Shown here piece by piece: positions 1 through 11,700 of a DNA stretch of 64,000 nucleotides. The stretch spans positions 12,710,001 to 12,774,000 of the forward strand of contig CP053154.1 in NCBI GenBank assembly GCA_014607495.2. The letters are read 5' to 3'. Within the stretch, counting starts at the first letter, position 1, and each line of letters begins with the position of its first letter. Origin of the DNA: Carposina sasakii. Its lineage: Eukaryota; Arthropoda; Insecta; Lepidoptera; Carposinidae. A program made the position numbers and the translations under genes. Below the pieces are notes generated by a model that saw only the letters and a list, made by a program, of their open reading frames with translations, was not told the DNA's origin and did no database searches.

Positions 1-216
1 TTTGTTTTAATAACACTCATCATTACTAAAGAACTTACCATAAAAGCAGAAAGCGACAAGGCAGATTTAAACTATAGCCATAAACTGAGTAAATAGTTCC
101 AGGGCAGTGCCAATATAGGCACCTACTCTAACATTGTAGGTATTTAATATTGTTGACAGGCAGATAGGTTGCAATATAGAATTCAAGCTAATTTAAGATA
201 TTAAACCGAAGCTCAC

Positions 217-304
217 CTGCCGATTCAGATGGACCTTCCTCGGCACTGTCTTCTTCAGTTTTAGCGCGCTTGCTAGGCGGCTCATCTTCATGCTGGTCGG
301 CCAT
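217..304 (-). CDS. First coding exon of an unidentified gene (partial)
   Basis: An ATG at 304 (context GTTATGGCC) opens a frame of 29 codons that runs into a consensus splice donor (GCAG|GTGAGC, intron starts at 216). The peptide is strongly charged: it begins MADQHEDEPPSKRAK and continues with acidic and serine-rich residues. The PPSKRAK stretch resembles a nuclear localisation signal, so a nuclear protein is an inference. Two stop codons (TAA, TAG) lie in frame just upstream, which supports this ATG as the true start. The remaining exons lie to the left of the window. The exon is in the same orientation as Shank and about 4.9 kb past the Shank stop, so it is a separate downstream gene. I do not recognise the family from 29 residues. 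Confidence 0.6.
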
Positions 305-1020
305 AACACTGTCCGTAAGGTGCTGCTATTCTTAGCCGAATGCACAAATTTGCAAGCAATGCACTCTTAATGACCTATTTTCACTAGTGCACTTGCGAAA
401 TATAAAACTGAACTTAAGCAACTTATGTACTTGTACGTATGTACTTGAACCAGAGATTTGAACAAAATATAACTTTATATAAGTTGAACAATATAATACC
501 TTATTGCAGGTGATTTTTGTTTGTACAGACAAAGGTACCTACTCAACCAACTTAGATTTTGAAAAACCTATTGATTTATAGATCTGTGTTGCCAACTTTA
601 TTTTTGACAGTACCACAGACTAGAAAAGATAGTATTTTGATGAAAATATTAAGAAAAAAATAGTACATAGTGTATGTACCCAAGGAAATTTCAATAAAAC
701 AAATTCGGAAAGTTTTAATAATCAGAGGATATGCGAAATGCATTCATTAAATAAAAATAAATTTAGGTCTCGTTCAGGTTTTTGTTATTTGGGTCGACAG
801 AATGAACTTGATTTAATATAATTTTGTGTATTGTAATGAAGATTATAGGAATTGAAAAGATCGTATGTTTTGCGTACGATTTCGAATACATGATCGTACA
901 TCGTACCAAGACCGAAAAGATACGATTTCAATCGTACGGTTGGCAACACTGTTATAGATATTTTTTTTATATTAGTTTATCCCGAAGGAAAGGCAAGGGG
1001 AACTAAGCCCATACAGCCAT

Positions 1021-1059
1021 TGTTTTTCCACGCGGACGGAGTCGCGGGCGTCCACTAGT
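1021..1059 (-). mobile_element. Fragment of a non-LTR retrotransposon 3' region
   Basis: A short stretch matching the CGCGGGCGTCCACTAG end (reverse of CTAGTGGACGCCCGCG) that also heads copies at 6280, 36186 and 45691. Only the terminal part is present here. Confidence 0.5.
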
Positions 1060-2805
1060 CTTTACTATAATTCCTCAATACCTGCATGTGACTGACATCT
1101 CCTGTAATTTCCTGTTATCCTGGTACTTTTTGATATGCTGCCTGCACACGTGACTAATAGGTACCTCTTATAACCTTCTGCTATCCTGGTTATTTTGTGA
1201 ATTGTTCTTTACTAAAATTCCTACACACGTGGTGAGTAAATCTCATGTTACTTTCTGTTACCCTAGTACTTTTTGAGACGCTCCTTGTAAATTTGCTCGA
1301 TTGATACTGCATGTATGTACACGCGACTACTTAGCCTTCTGCTATTCTGTGGTACTTTGTGAAGGGTCCTTTACTAAAATTCCTCGATTCTGCCATAGAG
1401 GAATAAGAATAATACAGCACATAGGGTTAGTGTTATTCAGGTTCATAGATCGACGTAGGTAAGTGGGTAGGTACTTAAATAAAACAAGAAGTTTATGTAT
1501 GTAGTGATGAAACATTTAATTTTTCATTTGAAAGTAGGTATACCCAATTACATGTCAGATACTGAGATTCAAATGAAACACAATGGCATACTTATACAAA
1601 ATTATCGTCGGAGCTACCGTAGTACTCCAATCACTCAGTTCTCGATCACTGTTTCTTGTTTATAAACAAGGACAATAATCGAATTCTTGACCATCTACAA
1701 AAACCTTTCCATTAATTTTATTACCTTAACTCCAATCAAATATTGCCCTAATGTAATTAACACTACCTAGCTATGCCTTAAGTAGACTACATTTATACAA
1801 CTTAAAATAATGACAAGAAGAGTAACGTAATAATACATTAATAATATAAAATCAATTGTGCTAATAATTATACTGTAGTCTAGTCAACTCGCAGTTACTC
1901 ATAAGTAATTTCATAATTAGTAATTCATAGCTGCCTATATAAATTAAATATTCATGTCAAAGCATAGGTATTTGAACTAGGTATATTGCGTTTTCAAAAG
2001 TTAAGGTTGTTAATTTGAGCCGACTATAACAATAAACTTAACTTCAAATTCAACTCAGATTCATCGTAGCTGCGTAGACTCACAATAATATATTTTTTTA
2101 CTACATTACCTAAAAAATTCAGCGTTAGGCGTTTTCACAAATAAAAAACAACAAAAGCCCGCGAAAAGTCGAGTGCGTTTCACGTTTCACGAAATAGTTG
2201 TTTCAAACAATGGCGTTAGCTAGCGCTAGTTGCTGTGTATACAGGGTTAATTATAAAACATCAATAACCTCGCTGGACTAGATAGCTAAAATCATAAACT
2301 ATAACATTTGTTCTACGAGTTTTATCATCAATCATACCTATACATTCATTAAAAATTATTTTCCAAACTTTTATTGTACTGTCGTGACATTTGTAAGTCT
2401 ATGTTCCATTCGTATGTATACGAAACAGTGACGTGATTATACGAAAAGGTTAATGCCCGCGATTGCGCGCGCCTCTGTATTATGTATCTACAGACTTAAG
2501 AACATTTAGAGGTAATATTAAATTGATAATTATTTTTGTATGAAAGTAAAATGTGACAAATTATCAAAAGTCTTAAAACAAATGTTGTTGTTTATGATGG
2601 TAGCTACCTAGTCTTGCGAGGTTATTGATGTTTTAAAATTAACCTTGTATATGACTATGTAATTTGTGTTATTCTCTATGGTGTTACTGCATTGTTAGTT
2701 CTGAAATCTTTTACGGGAACTTTTCTATGAAACGAACTCTACCTGTCAGCGTGACGCGTTTTTAATAGCCACGTATAAAATTACGATTTTCGCTGATATT
2801 ATACG

Positions 2806-2952
2806 CTGATTCCGGCAGCCACACTTAAACCTAAACCCAATCTTAGTCAGGTCAGGTCTATCTCTCTCCGTTCTTAACATAAATAAATGGCTGAGAGAGA
2901 AAAGGACAGATAGGACTAAATTTACGTTAAGGTTTAACTGCCGGAATCGACC
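2806..2952. mobile_element. Foldback MITE, GATTCCGGCAG family, copy 1
   Basis: About 147 bp with long terminal inverted repeats: the left end reads TTCCGGCAGCCACACTTAAAC and the right end reads TAACTGCCGGAATCGACC. The interior shows TCTCTCTCCGTTCTTAAC and the inverted GAGAGAGAAAAGGACAG. Clear sister copies are at 16472-16620 and 57703-57850. There is no coding capacity. Confidence 0.75.
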
Positions 2953-5171
2953 ATATTGTAGCGTATCTACAACTAGCCTTACCTAACGTAAATCATACCA
3001 AAAACAGGGAACTATCATATTACTAACCTTGTTACGTTTCTACATTAAGATTCTCCGCAAACTCTTTTGAGACTAGCTCGAGAACTCCTTGGGACAAGCT
3101 CAAGAAACTTGAGATAATCTCTAGGTCACCTTGAGGCAGGCTCAAGGAATATGCGAGAGATAAGTTAGTTGGAGGACAAACATAAGGTCGAAAAAACAAA
3201 GGACTTTGAAACAATTGCAAATAGTATATGGATTCGCTAGTATCTAGTACATACTGCAATAGGCCGTTGAATAAGTTTTCAGGCTTATAGATTCATTTCA
3301 AGGTTTCACGGATACCTTTAGTAAGGTAAGGCTAGTGTACCTATACATATGAAGGCAAAAAGGATGTTGAGAATGGTTTATATTACAGTGAAATTTGAAA
3401 ATTACAGTCATTTTAAAGGCGAGAAATAAAAGGATTAACCTATAGGTAGGTTTAGGACCCTGTAGGATATTTACTGCGAAATGAATTGGATCAAAGACGT
3501 GCAAAATTGTAAATCCTAGGATTGAATTATGTACAAAGTATAACAGTCCTCTTTACCTTTGCCTATGAGCTTTTTTTATACAAAATTAATACATTTTGTT
3601 ACATAGGTTCTTAGTTAAATTAGTAGTAGGGTGTAAACCATCGTATTTTTGGTTATTGCTTTCGTTATAATAACAGACTTTAAAACATATTAATATAGGA
3701 GAAAGTCTCTTTAAAAAACTATTTTCACCCTTAACAAAATTACTTACTTTTTACATTTTTATAAGAAATACGGCTCCCGCAGCAAAACGATCTCCAAACT
3801 ACTAACAAGTATAAAAGTAATAATGAAAACTATTTAAAAAAGACAATATTGGTGTTTCTCGTTCTCGTTTTTTACAAATATATCTACATCTAGGGTCTAG
3901 CTAGATGATGCACGGATGTATTCGATTATAACCTGCGCAGGAGAGCACTTTTAGAAATATGTTTAAATGCAATAGTAATGAACATTTTACAAAGTTCTAT
4001 TTACTTAATATGATTTTAGTATCGTATTCCGAAAATTAATTTTAATCAGAAACGATATACCATCCACTAAGAATTTTCATAAGTTGACGTTGTTAGAAAG
4101 TTTCCTTACTAAATATGCTCTCAAAGACAGGTTATTACATAAAATTAACAATATGAACGGACGAAATACTAATGCATATACATAAGTATAAAGCGCTAGT
4201 CTGTATGAGAACACATTTGAATCTAGCCCGTGTTTAGGCGCAGATAAAATAATATATTTATTTCGATACGTCGAAAGAGTGGACAACATCATCGGTAGTA
4301 GGCATGGACGTATTATAAACAAATTCGTAAATGATTGCTTCTTTGTTAATATAAATTATTTCGTTTCTCTCAAAGAGCACAACTGCTAAATATAGGCAGG
4401 TAGATACTGTGAATATGATAGAACCATTTATAAATATGTATTTAGATTTAATATTTTCATGATAGATATATAAGTATTAGAATTGGCCGGATATATCTTT
4501 GTGAACTACCCACACGCGTGTCGTCCACTCTTTGGAATAATTTTCAAAATAGCTCTCGTAAATATATTTACAGGTATAAATATAAAAATATTTTAAAAAT
4601 CATAGACATGATGGCACTTGGTTGCGTTTGTAAGAAGGATAGTGATAGACTAAGGAAATAAATTGTGTTAAATTAAAGTAAGTTTAAACTTACTTTCCTC
4701 CAAAGTAGGTTTCTACCACATTTCGTAGTTTGTTTGACACCTCGGAGACTAATTACCTACCTACTACGTTCATAACAATAAAATAAAACCAATATTTGTA
4801 TTTTAATTTGAAAAACACATATTAATACTAGTTAATAGGGGAATGTATAAAAATTATTTTCAACTATATCAAAGTTAACTCCTCAACAATAAATACTATA
4901 AATCTTTGGTTTCATTTAGTCGTTTGATTACAAAAAGTTCCGCTTACTCATTAATTACTCCCTTTGCAAAAGAACGCGCGTTTAACGACGTATCGTGATC
5001 CAACGTGTCCAAGGGGTCGGTTACTACTAGTTCATAAGAGTGACACCCGTCAAACACTCGCAAATATCAGTGCGTCGATAGGTAAATCGTGGAAAAGACG
5101 AGCTCGGTCCGCAGCGGACACTATACAAATTGCATTTGGCACTATGCAGGCCCCTCGCGTAGTTCCGATGC

Positions 5172-5736
5172 CTAGTGCAGGTGTGCGACCTGCTTGGGTA
5201 GCGCGGCGACGACGCGCACGCGGTCGCTGAACTGCGGCGGCGGCGCCAGCAGCGGCGGCGGCGGCTCGGCGCCGGCCGGCTCCTCGGGCGGCGGCGGCAG
5301 CTCGGCCAGCAGCACGGCGGCGCGCGCGCGTCGGCCCGGCGCCTTGGCCGGGTCCACGCCGAGCCGCTCGGCCGCCGAGCGTCCGCGCGCGCCGCCCGCG
5401 CCCCGCAGTAACGCCGCAGTCGCGCGCTTGCGCGTCAGCGAGTTGTGTCGCTGCATGGGCGGCGGCGCGAGGCTCTCGGACGACGAGTGCACCGGCTCCG
5501 TGCTGATGACGTCGTTGGAGGACTTGACCTGCACGGAGCTGCAGAAGGACACCTTGTCGCGGCGCGGCGGCGCGGGCTCCTGGTCGGACGACACGCCGGA
5601 CGACGAGTTGTCGCCGTCGTCGCGCGAGCCGAGCGAGTCGCCGCACGATTTGGACGATTTCAGTCGTGTGCGGATCTTCTGGATCTCGTCCACTGAGAAC
5701 GAGTGCTGCATCGACCCGGAGCCGGAGCTGCTGCCA
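5172..5736 (-). CDS. Shank (Prosap): Shank last exon with stop codon and Homer-type ligand
   Basis: 565 nt; acceptor ATTCCAG|T (a NAGNAG-like alternative six bases on, at 5730, keeps the frame), stop TAG at 5174-5172. It contains SFSVDEIQKIRTRLKSSKSC, a basic/Ser region, then VSFCSSVQVKSSNDVISTEP, and a Pro/Ala-rich end with APPPQF, a PPxxF ligand for Homer EVH1 domains. The last 18 residues follow this motif. A CAG|GTCGCA site just before the stop could act as a weak donor into further exons, but none was seen. GC content is about 70 percent, and large open frames on other frames here are shadows. Confidence 0.9.
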
Positions 5737-8700
5737 CTGGAATTTGCAGGTGACTGCTTAGTCGATTGCTACGCATTACTTCATATCATGAGACACAAAT
5801 GATTAGACGTACGCACATGGACAAAAATATTATGTCTGATTGAAACCGATGTGTTTAAACAAGTTGTGTAAATTGGTGTTTTTGAAAATAAAATTAGCCA
5901 TTTTGGTCATTCTAAAAATGCAATAGAAAAGTATTGTTATGACGTGATAATGTGATTCGAAAGACACAATGACAAGTAGGTACAAAATGATGGGCAAAGA
6001 AAATCGTCATTATTGTAATTTGAAGGTGAGCTGACCGGTGACGAACAAACATAAAGCGAGTCCCCAGCGACATGGATATCTTTATAAAATAACTGTACCT
6101 TGTTAATCAAACTCAATACTAAAGGAAACAATAGTAATCAGCTTCGTTCTCATATATTGTTGTACAAATTGCCCTCCTGAAAAGTTCCAAAATGTTTACT
6201 TGTCTCTTTGGTAGAGCTATTTAAGAAATGCCAATAGGTAGGGTAAAGGGAGAGGTGGGTCATACATATTTTACCTATACTAGTGGACGCCCGCGACTCC
6301 ATCCGCGTGGACTACAGAAAAACAAAATGTCAAAATTATCCGCGATAAAAACATTTTCCCTGGATAAAAAGAAGCCTATATGTTAAGTGGGACCTGTCAC
6401 AATATGTTCCTGAAAACTGCATCGAAATCGGTTCAGCCGTTTCTGAAATTAGCGTGCACAAACGCACAGACAAACAGACAAAAATTAAAAAAAAAAATTA
6501 TTTTGGGTACTATTGCGTTGATAAAGGTCTCCTATAATATTTTTTCTCATATATCTTCCATATACAGACAGCGATCCGTAAATTTTTATTTATGTAAGAA
6601 GAAGTTAGATAGATAGAAGAAGAAGATAGGAGAAGAAGACATAATAAGATAGATAGATTCGCCAAGGTAAAAGAGAAGTATTGAATAGACTGGTGGTCAT
6701 TTAATTTACCTACAGATTATTTACTTAAACATGGTCCTTTGAGTCGGATTTTAAAAATAATAGTAGGAGTTACAACACGCAAGTTTTGAAATAAAACTGT
6801 CCTCAACATTTTGGGAACGTTATAACATTTTTCCAGTTGATGAATTCGGCACTAAAGTAATAATAAATAATAATAACAAATTCATTTATTTCGTAGGAAT
6901 GAATGGGAAAGAAATTATTATTTCTAATATTTAAGTCTAGATTAGTGTTTAGTCGAGTTGCACAATGCCGCCAACCTAAACATACTAACCTGGTATTACT
7001 GTTGGCACTAGTCTCGGCCACCGGCGCAGGTTCAGGCCGCTTGTCCTCGTCATCTGACTCCGACATGCTGTAATCAGGCTCTGGAATCGGCGGCGCGGGA
7101 GTTGAATTCTGCACGACATGTAACAAAAGGGAATAATATCGTTGATTATTTGTTGTAACTATTAACTGGTAAGGTTAAGATGCGTGTGTGTGCATACAAG
7201 CAGGGGACCAGACGCCTGTTAGGATGAAAATAATGGCTGTATGATTACATTTTCTCGCCGATAAATCATCATCCGTTCTAATTTCAAAATTCACTTCTCC
7301 CGCCGTCTCACAACCATTCGATGTAAAAGTGTATTGGGCATTGAGATTGTCATTGGGCAATGGGCAGCAGTACCTGTCTAGCCAGCCCCTTGTTGAAAGG
7401 CTGCGCGTACAGATGCGCAGGCGCGTCGGCCGAAAGCGCGCGCGCCGGGCCCGCCCACGACCGCAGCGACGACGACTTGCGCACCTGCGGGCAGCCGACA
7501 TTATAGCGTGGATCATATAGAATGCGTAGCAGGGTGACATTCAATCCCATTTATTTTATTGGAGCTATCATAAACACCGTGCGTGTCTGATACGCCCCGC
7601 AGTTTTGTGTGACTCGCTTTAGTGAGTGTGTTTATGTTCAACAGTTGCGATTCTCTGCGTCTGCAACGGTTCCTATACGCTAAGGCACGCCATGGCATAG
7701 ACTAGTCATGCTGTGCTAAGACTATTGCGAACAGGCTAATGGGACGTGATAACGGTATGGCGACGCAGTGCTCTTTACAAATAAATTCATGTGGACATGT
7801 GGTCCCACGAGCTCAAGAACACGTTGAGGTTATTGCTTTCTTCTGCTTATTCCATGCGTAAAGTCTCTGATCCCGTTTCTAACATCCCAACCAATATCAA
7901 CTGTTCATCCAACGTTTCATGTGTGGAAATAGTTCGTACTTACACGAGAAGAAGTCTTATAGAAGCTAAAGGTAAAAGCTAAAATCAGGTCATGATTGAA
8001 GCTATGATTGGGGCAAGCACGAACCTCTCGATAGTCCGTAACGCTATCGTCCAACTGGAAGTTCTCATAGATTTTGCTTGCGAGTTGATAATGTTACGAC
8101 GCGTGAAAAGGTTCACGCTTTCCCTAGAGGTGTTGGAATTTTGGACGATCGTTTGGAGTCAGCATGAGAGTGTACGTCGACTCACCGAGTTGTCGTCGGG
8201 GCGGTAGGCGACGGGCGCGAGGTCGCGCGGGCGCGCGTACAGCTTGGCCTGGTCGGCGGGACGGAACGTGCTGGCGGGCGCGCCGGGCGGCGGCGGCGGT
8301 GCGTGCGGCGGTGGCGGACCGCGCGCCGGACCTGCCAGTTGACAAACTGTTCAGTACATTATATAAATCAAATACAGTTTCCTAAATAGACTTTTCTGTT
8401 CCCTGTGCGAGCATTTATAACTACGCCCTATTTAGTGCTGCCTGGTCTAGCCAAGTGGCGTCTTACGTTACGCCCCCCAGAGTCTACGCCATGCAGAGTA
8501 CAGCACTGGTTATATCTATTCATTTTAATTGACCACATGATTGTATTATTACTATTCGACTTGTAACTAGACTAACATTCTAAACCGATCTTAGACGTAA
8601 GCGGTCTGATTTCTATTTAAATATAATGGGTGTGGTCGGGGCAACGGCGTTGGTTTTAATGAAACGTCTATGTTAGTCGCTTTTAAAGTAAAAGATTGAA

Positions 8701-11700
8701 ATGAAAACTTGTTTTAAGTATTTTAATAAAAAAAGAACAGGTACTACTACATACAAATGTTTATATATTTATTGTCATGTACAGCCGCCCACGACTCCTG
8801 AGGGGGCGTTGTACTGGACCGGGCAGGTGGTCCCTCAATGGAAAGAATTTTTCTCAGACCAGTAGTTCCTGAGGCGCGTTCAAACAAACAAACAAACAAA
8901 CTCTTCAGCTTTATAATATTAGTATAGATATAAATACTGTCCAAATTACACTTATTTTTGTATATCAATCGTTCCGCTGCCAGGTCCGAATAGAAACAAG
9001 GGTCGACAGTTATCGCAGTATCCCTCCCCGCCCCCCCGCTTGACCCCGACACGAACTCAATGCGAGCTGACTATATAAGTGAAATATTTACACCACATTT
9101 TTGTTTCTAAGACCAATAGTTTTTTAATTATTAAGGTACGATGATATAGACCTTTTCGTTACGGTCCAGTTTTTAAACCTGGTACCCGTATGTGTCGGCG
9201 CGATTTTAAAGACGTTTCACGTCAAAAATTCTAGTTAGTTCTTAACTACTACCACATACCATGTACATCCTCACTGGACCTGGTCCTCAATGGCTGTGAG
9301 GCATGTTCCGCTGCCAGGTCCGGGGTCGAGTGGAAGTCGCGTCGGAGAGTACTTGATGATTTGCTCCATAACTGAAAATGTTTAATGGTTATTTTAGATC
9401 CGGTTCGAAGGACAGATATAGGTAACCGTTATTTTTGTACTATTACAATAATTAGTGTGCAATCATTAATTCACAGGCATAAAATTAATGTAGGTGTACT
9501 TGTGTTAAATGGATTGTGTGAGTATTGAGTAAAAAGATAACGTAACAGCTGATAGGGAAGAAATCAAGAAAAGTATTGTGTCGACCACGCACGAGAAAAG
9601 AAATGCGATCTAATAGATAGGTAAGCAGATGTAGAAATACATTACCTTTCCTTTAGAGCGCTTCATTTCCGCGACGGACGCGTATACGCGTTGCGGCGCG
9701 CGCGCAGGCGAGAATGGCGGGGAGTTGGCGCCGCCTTGGAACGCTGAACGAGTCATCATCGCGTTGTTGCCGGCACTAGAATTTTACATTTAAAACGGTA
9801 AGTATTTGAGTAGTTTTTACTAAGTTACAACAAAAACCCATTAGAGACGTGACATGATTTTTTTTAGGTATCTACCTACTTACCAATGTCATGCAACCAG
9901 TAAGGTAGGTAAGTAAAAAATTGATCTGATTCATGAGGGGTCATCCATAAATTACGTCACACGAATTTCATGATTTTTGCCCCTCCCCCCCCTCCTTGTC
10001 ATAGATGGTCACATTTGTGAGACCGCCCCCTCCCTAGTGTGACGTCACATTTAGCTTTTTTTGCAAATTTATATTTAGAGATTATTGAATGAAAATGTGA
10101 CGTCACGAAATTTAGGACCCCTCCCACCCCCTTGTCACACAATGTCACAGTTTGACGATCCCCTCCCTCCCCCTTAACCTGTGACGTAATATATGGATAG
10201 CCCCTGATCACGTGACAACATTCGCGCAGCATGACATTCCGAACTGTTCCAAACACAAATGCCTCGTACAAGTGTGTGCCTTTCACTTTTATACAGAAGA
10301 ATGGGGCGAGGCCCCACTACGTAACTCCGGTATTGTTTATATTATGTGTTACTTCAGAACTTCGTCATTTATGAACCATTTCAATTTTTTTTTGTACTTG
10401 GACATACCTAGTATGCCTTCGAGTCGGTCCCATCATCTTCACATCAGAATCTGATGATGTAATCCTGGAGAAATCGAGGGAAATCCTCTAATATTGTAGA
10501 CGTGTCGTTTTTTAGGGTTCCGTACCTCAAAAGGAAAAAACGGAACCCTTATAGGATCACTTTGTTGTCCGTCTGTCCGTCCGTCTGTCAAGACCCTTTT
10601 TCTCAGGAACGCGTGGAGGTATGAAGCTGAAATTTATATCAATTACTCAGGTCTACTGTCCCTTAAAGCTGTGAAAAAATCAAACTTCTAAGCCAACGCA
10701 ATCAAAAGATACAGCCGTTTATGCCGCAAATTTTCGACACTTGCAAGGGAATCAAAACCTACAGGGTGCTTCCCGTGAACTCAGAATCTTGAAATTTGGT
10801 ACGAAGCAACGTCTTATAGCATAGATAAAGGAAAAATTACGAAAACCATAAATTTTTAGTTACATCACATAATATATTTTTTTTAAATAATTTTAAACTT
10901 ACTACCCATTTCCTCATAAACGCGTAGAGGTATTAAATTGAAATTCATACCAAATACTCAGGTCTATAATACCTTTAAGCTGTAGCAAAATCAAACTTCT
11001 TTGTCAACGCAATCAAAAGAAACAGCAATTTAAGCTGCATATTTTGAAACTCGCAAGTACTCGCAAGGGAATCAAAACTAAAGGGTACTTCCAGTCGACC
11101 TAGAATCTTGAAATTTGGCATGAAGCAACGTTTTATAGCACACATAATGGAAAAATTCCGAAAACCTTAAATTTTTAGTTACATTACAAAATATATATTT
11201 TTTAATAAATATAAACTTATTACTTTTTTCCTCATGAACGCGTAGAGCTATCAAGTTGAAATTCATATCAAATACTTAGATCTAATTGCCTTTAACCCGT
11301 GAAAAAAAAAAAAAATTTTAAGTCAACGCAAAAACGCAAAACGCAAAAGTACAACTATTGATACCGCATATTTTGAAACTCGCAACTACACGCAAGGGAA
11401 TTAAAACCTAAAGACCACTTCCCGTTGACATAGAATCTCGAAATTTGGTAAGAAGTATAAGTGTTTCAGTTATATTATAGATAAATGATATGTGTTAATA
11501 TAAAATAAAGGATTACTTAAACGATAAAGAGATCTTTGTCTCAAATTTATGCTCCTCCATCTTTCCCCATTGTAATGTTATGAATTTCATTTTGCAATAA
11601 AAATACCATAGTTATGACTCGATTGTCGTAATGAACGAACTTTGTAAACCTTGCAGGTTTGTACGGAACCCTCGGTGCGCGAGTCCGACTCGCACTTGGC

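Larger units (their letters stand above)
305..5171. other. Intergenic region / probable Shank 3' UTR
   Basis: AT-rich DNA between the Shank stop codon and the start of the next gene. It should contain the Shank 3' UTR and polyadenylation site (several TTTATT/TTTAAT hexamers on the plus strand are candidate minus-strand signals, none decisive) and the promoter of the left-hand gene. I looked here for a SAM-domain exon (W..DV..WL and GV.R.GHR patterns on the minus strand) and did not see one. Apart from the transposon fragments listed separately, nothing coding is visible. Confidence 0.5.

Noticed and set aside
5050..5802. Long open frames of about 200 codons on the plus strand and in a second minus frame over the last Shank exon
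   Set aside because: They are produced by the very high GC content of the exon. Their products are Arg/Ala/Gly-rich without any motif, while the frame ending at 5172 gives Shank sequence in phase with 20 upstream exons.
7175..7540. 121-codon minus-strand frame rich in Arg, overlapping a Shank exon
   Set aside because: It is out of phase with the exon at 7374-7484, which reads RKSSSLRSW in the correct phase; the frame runs through intron on both sides.
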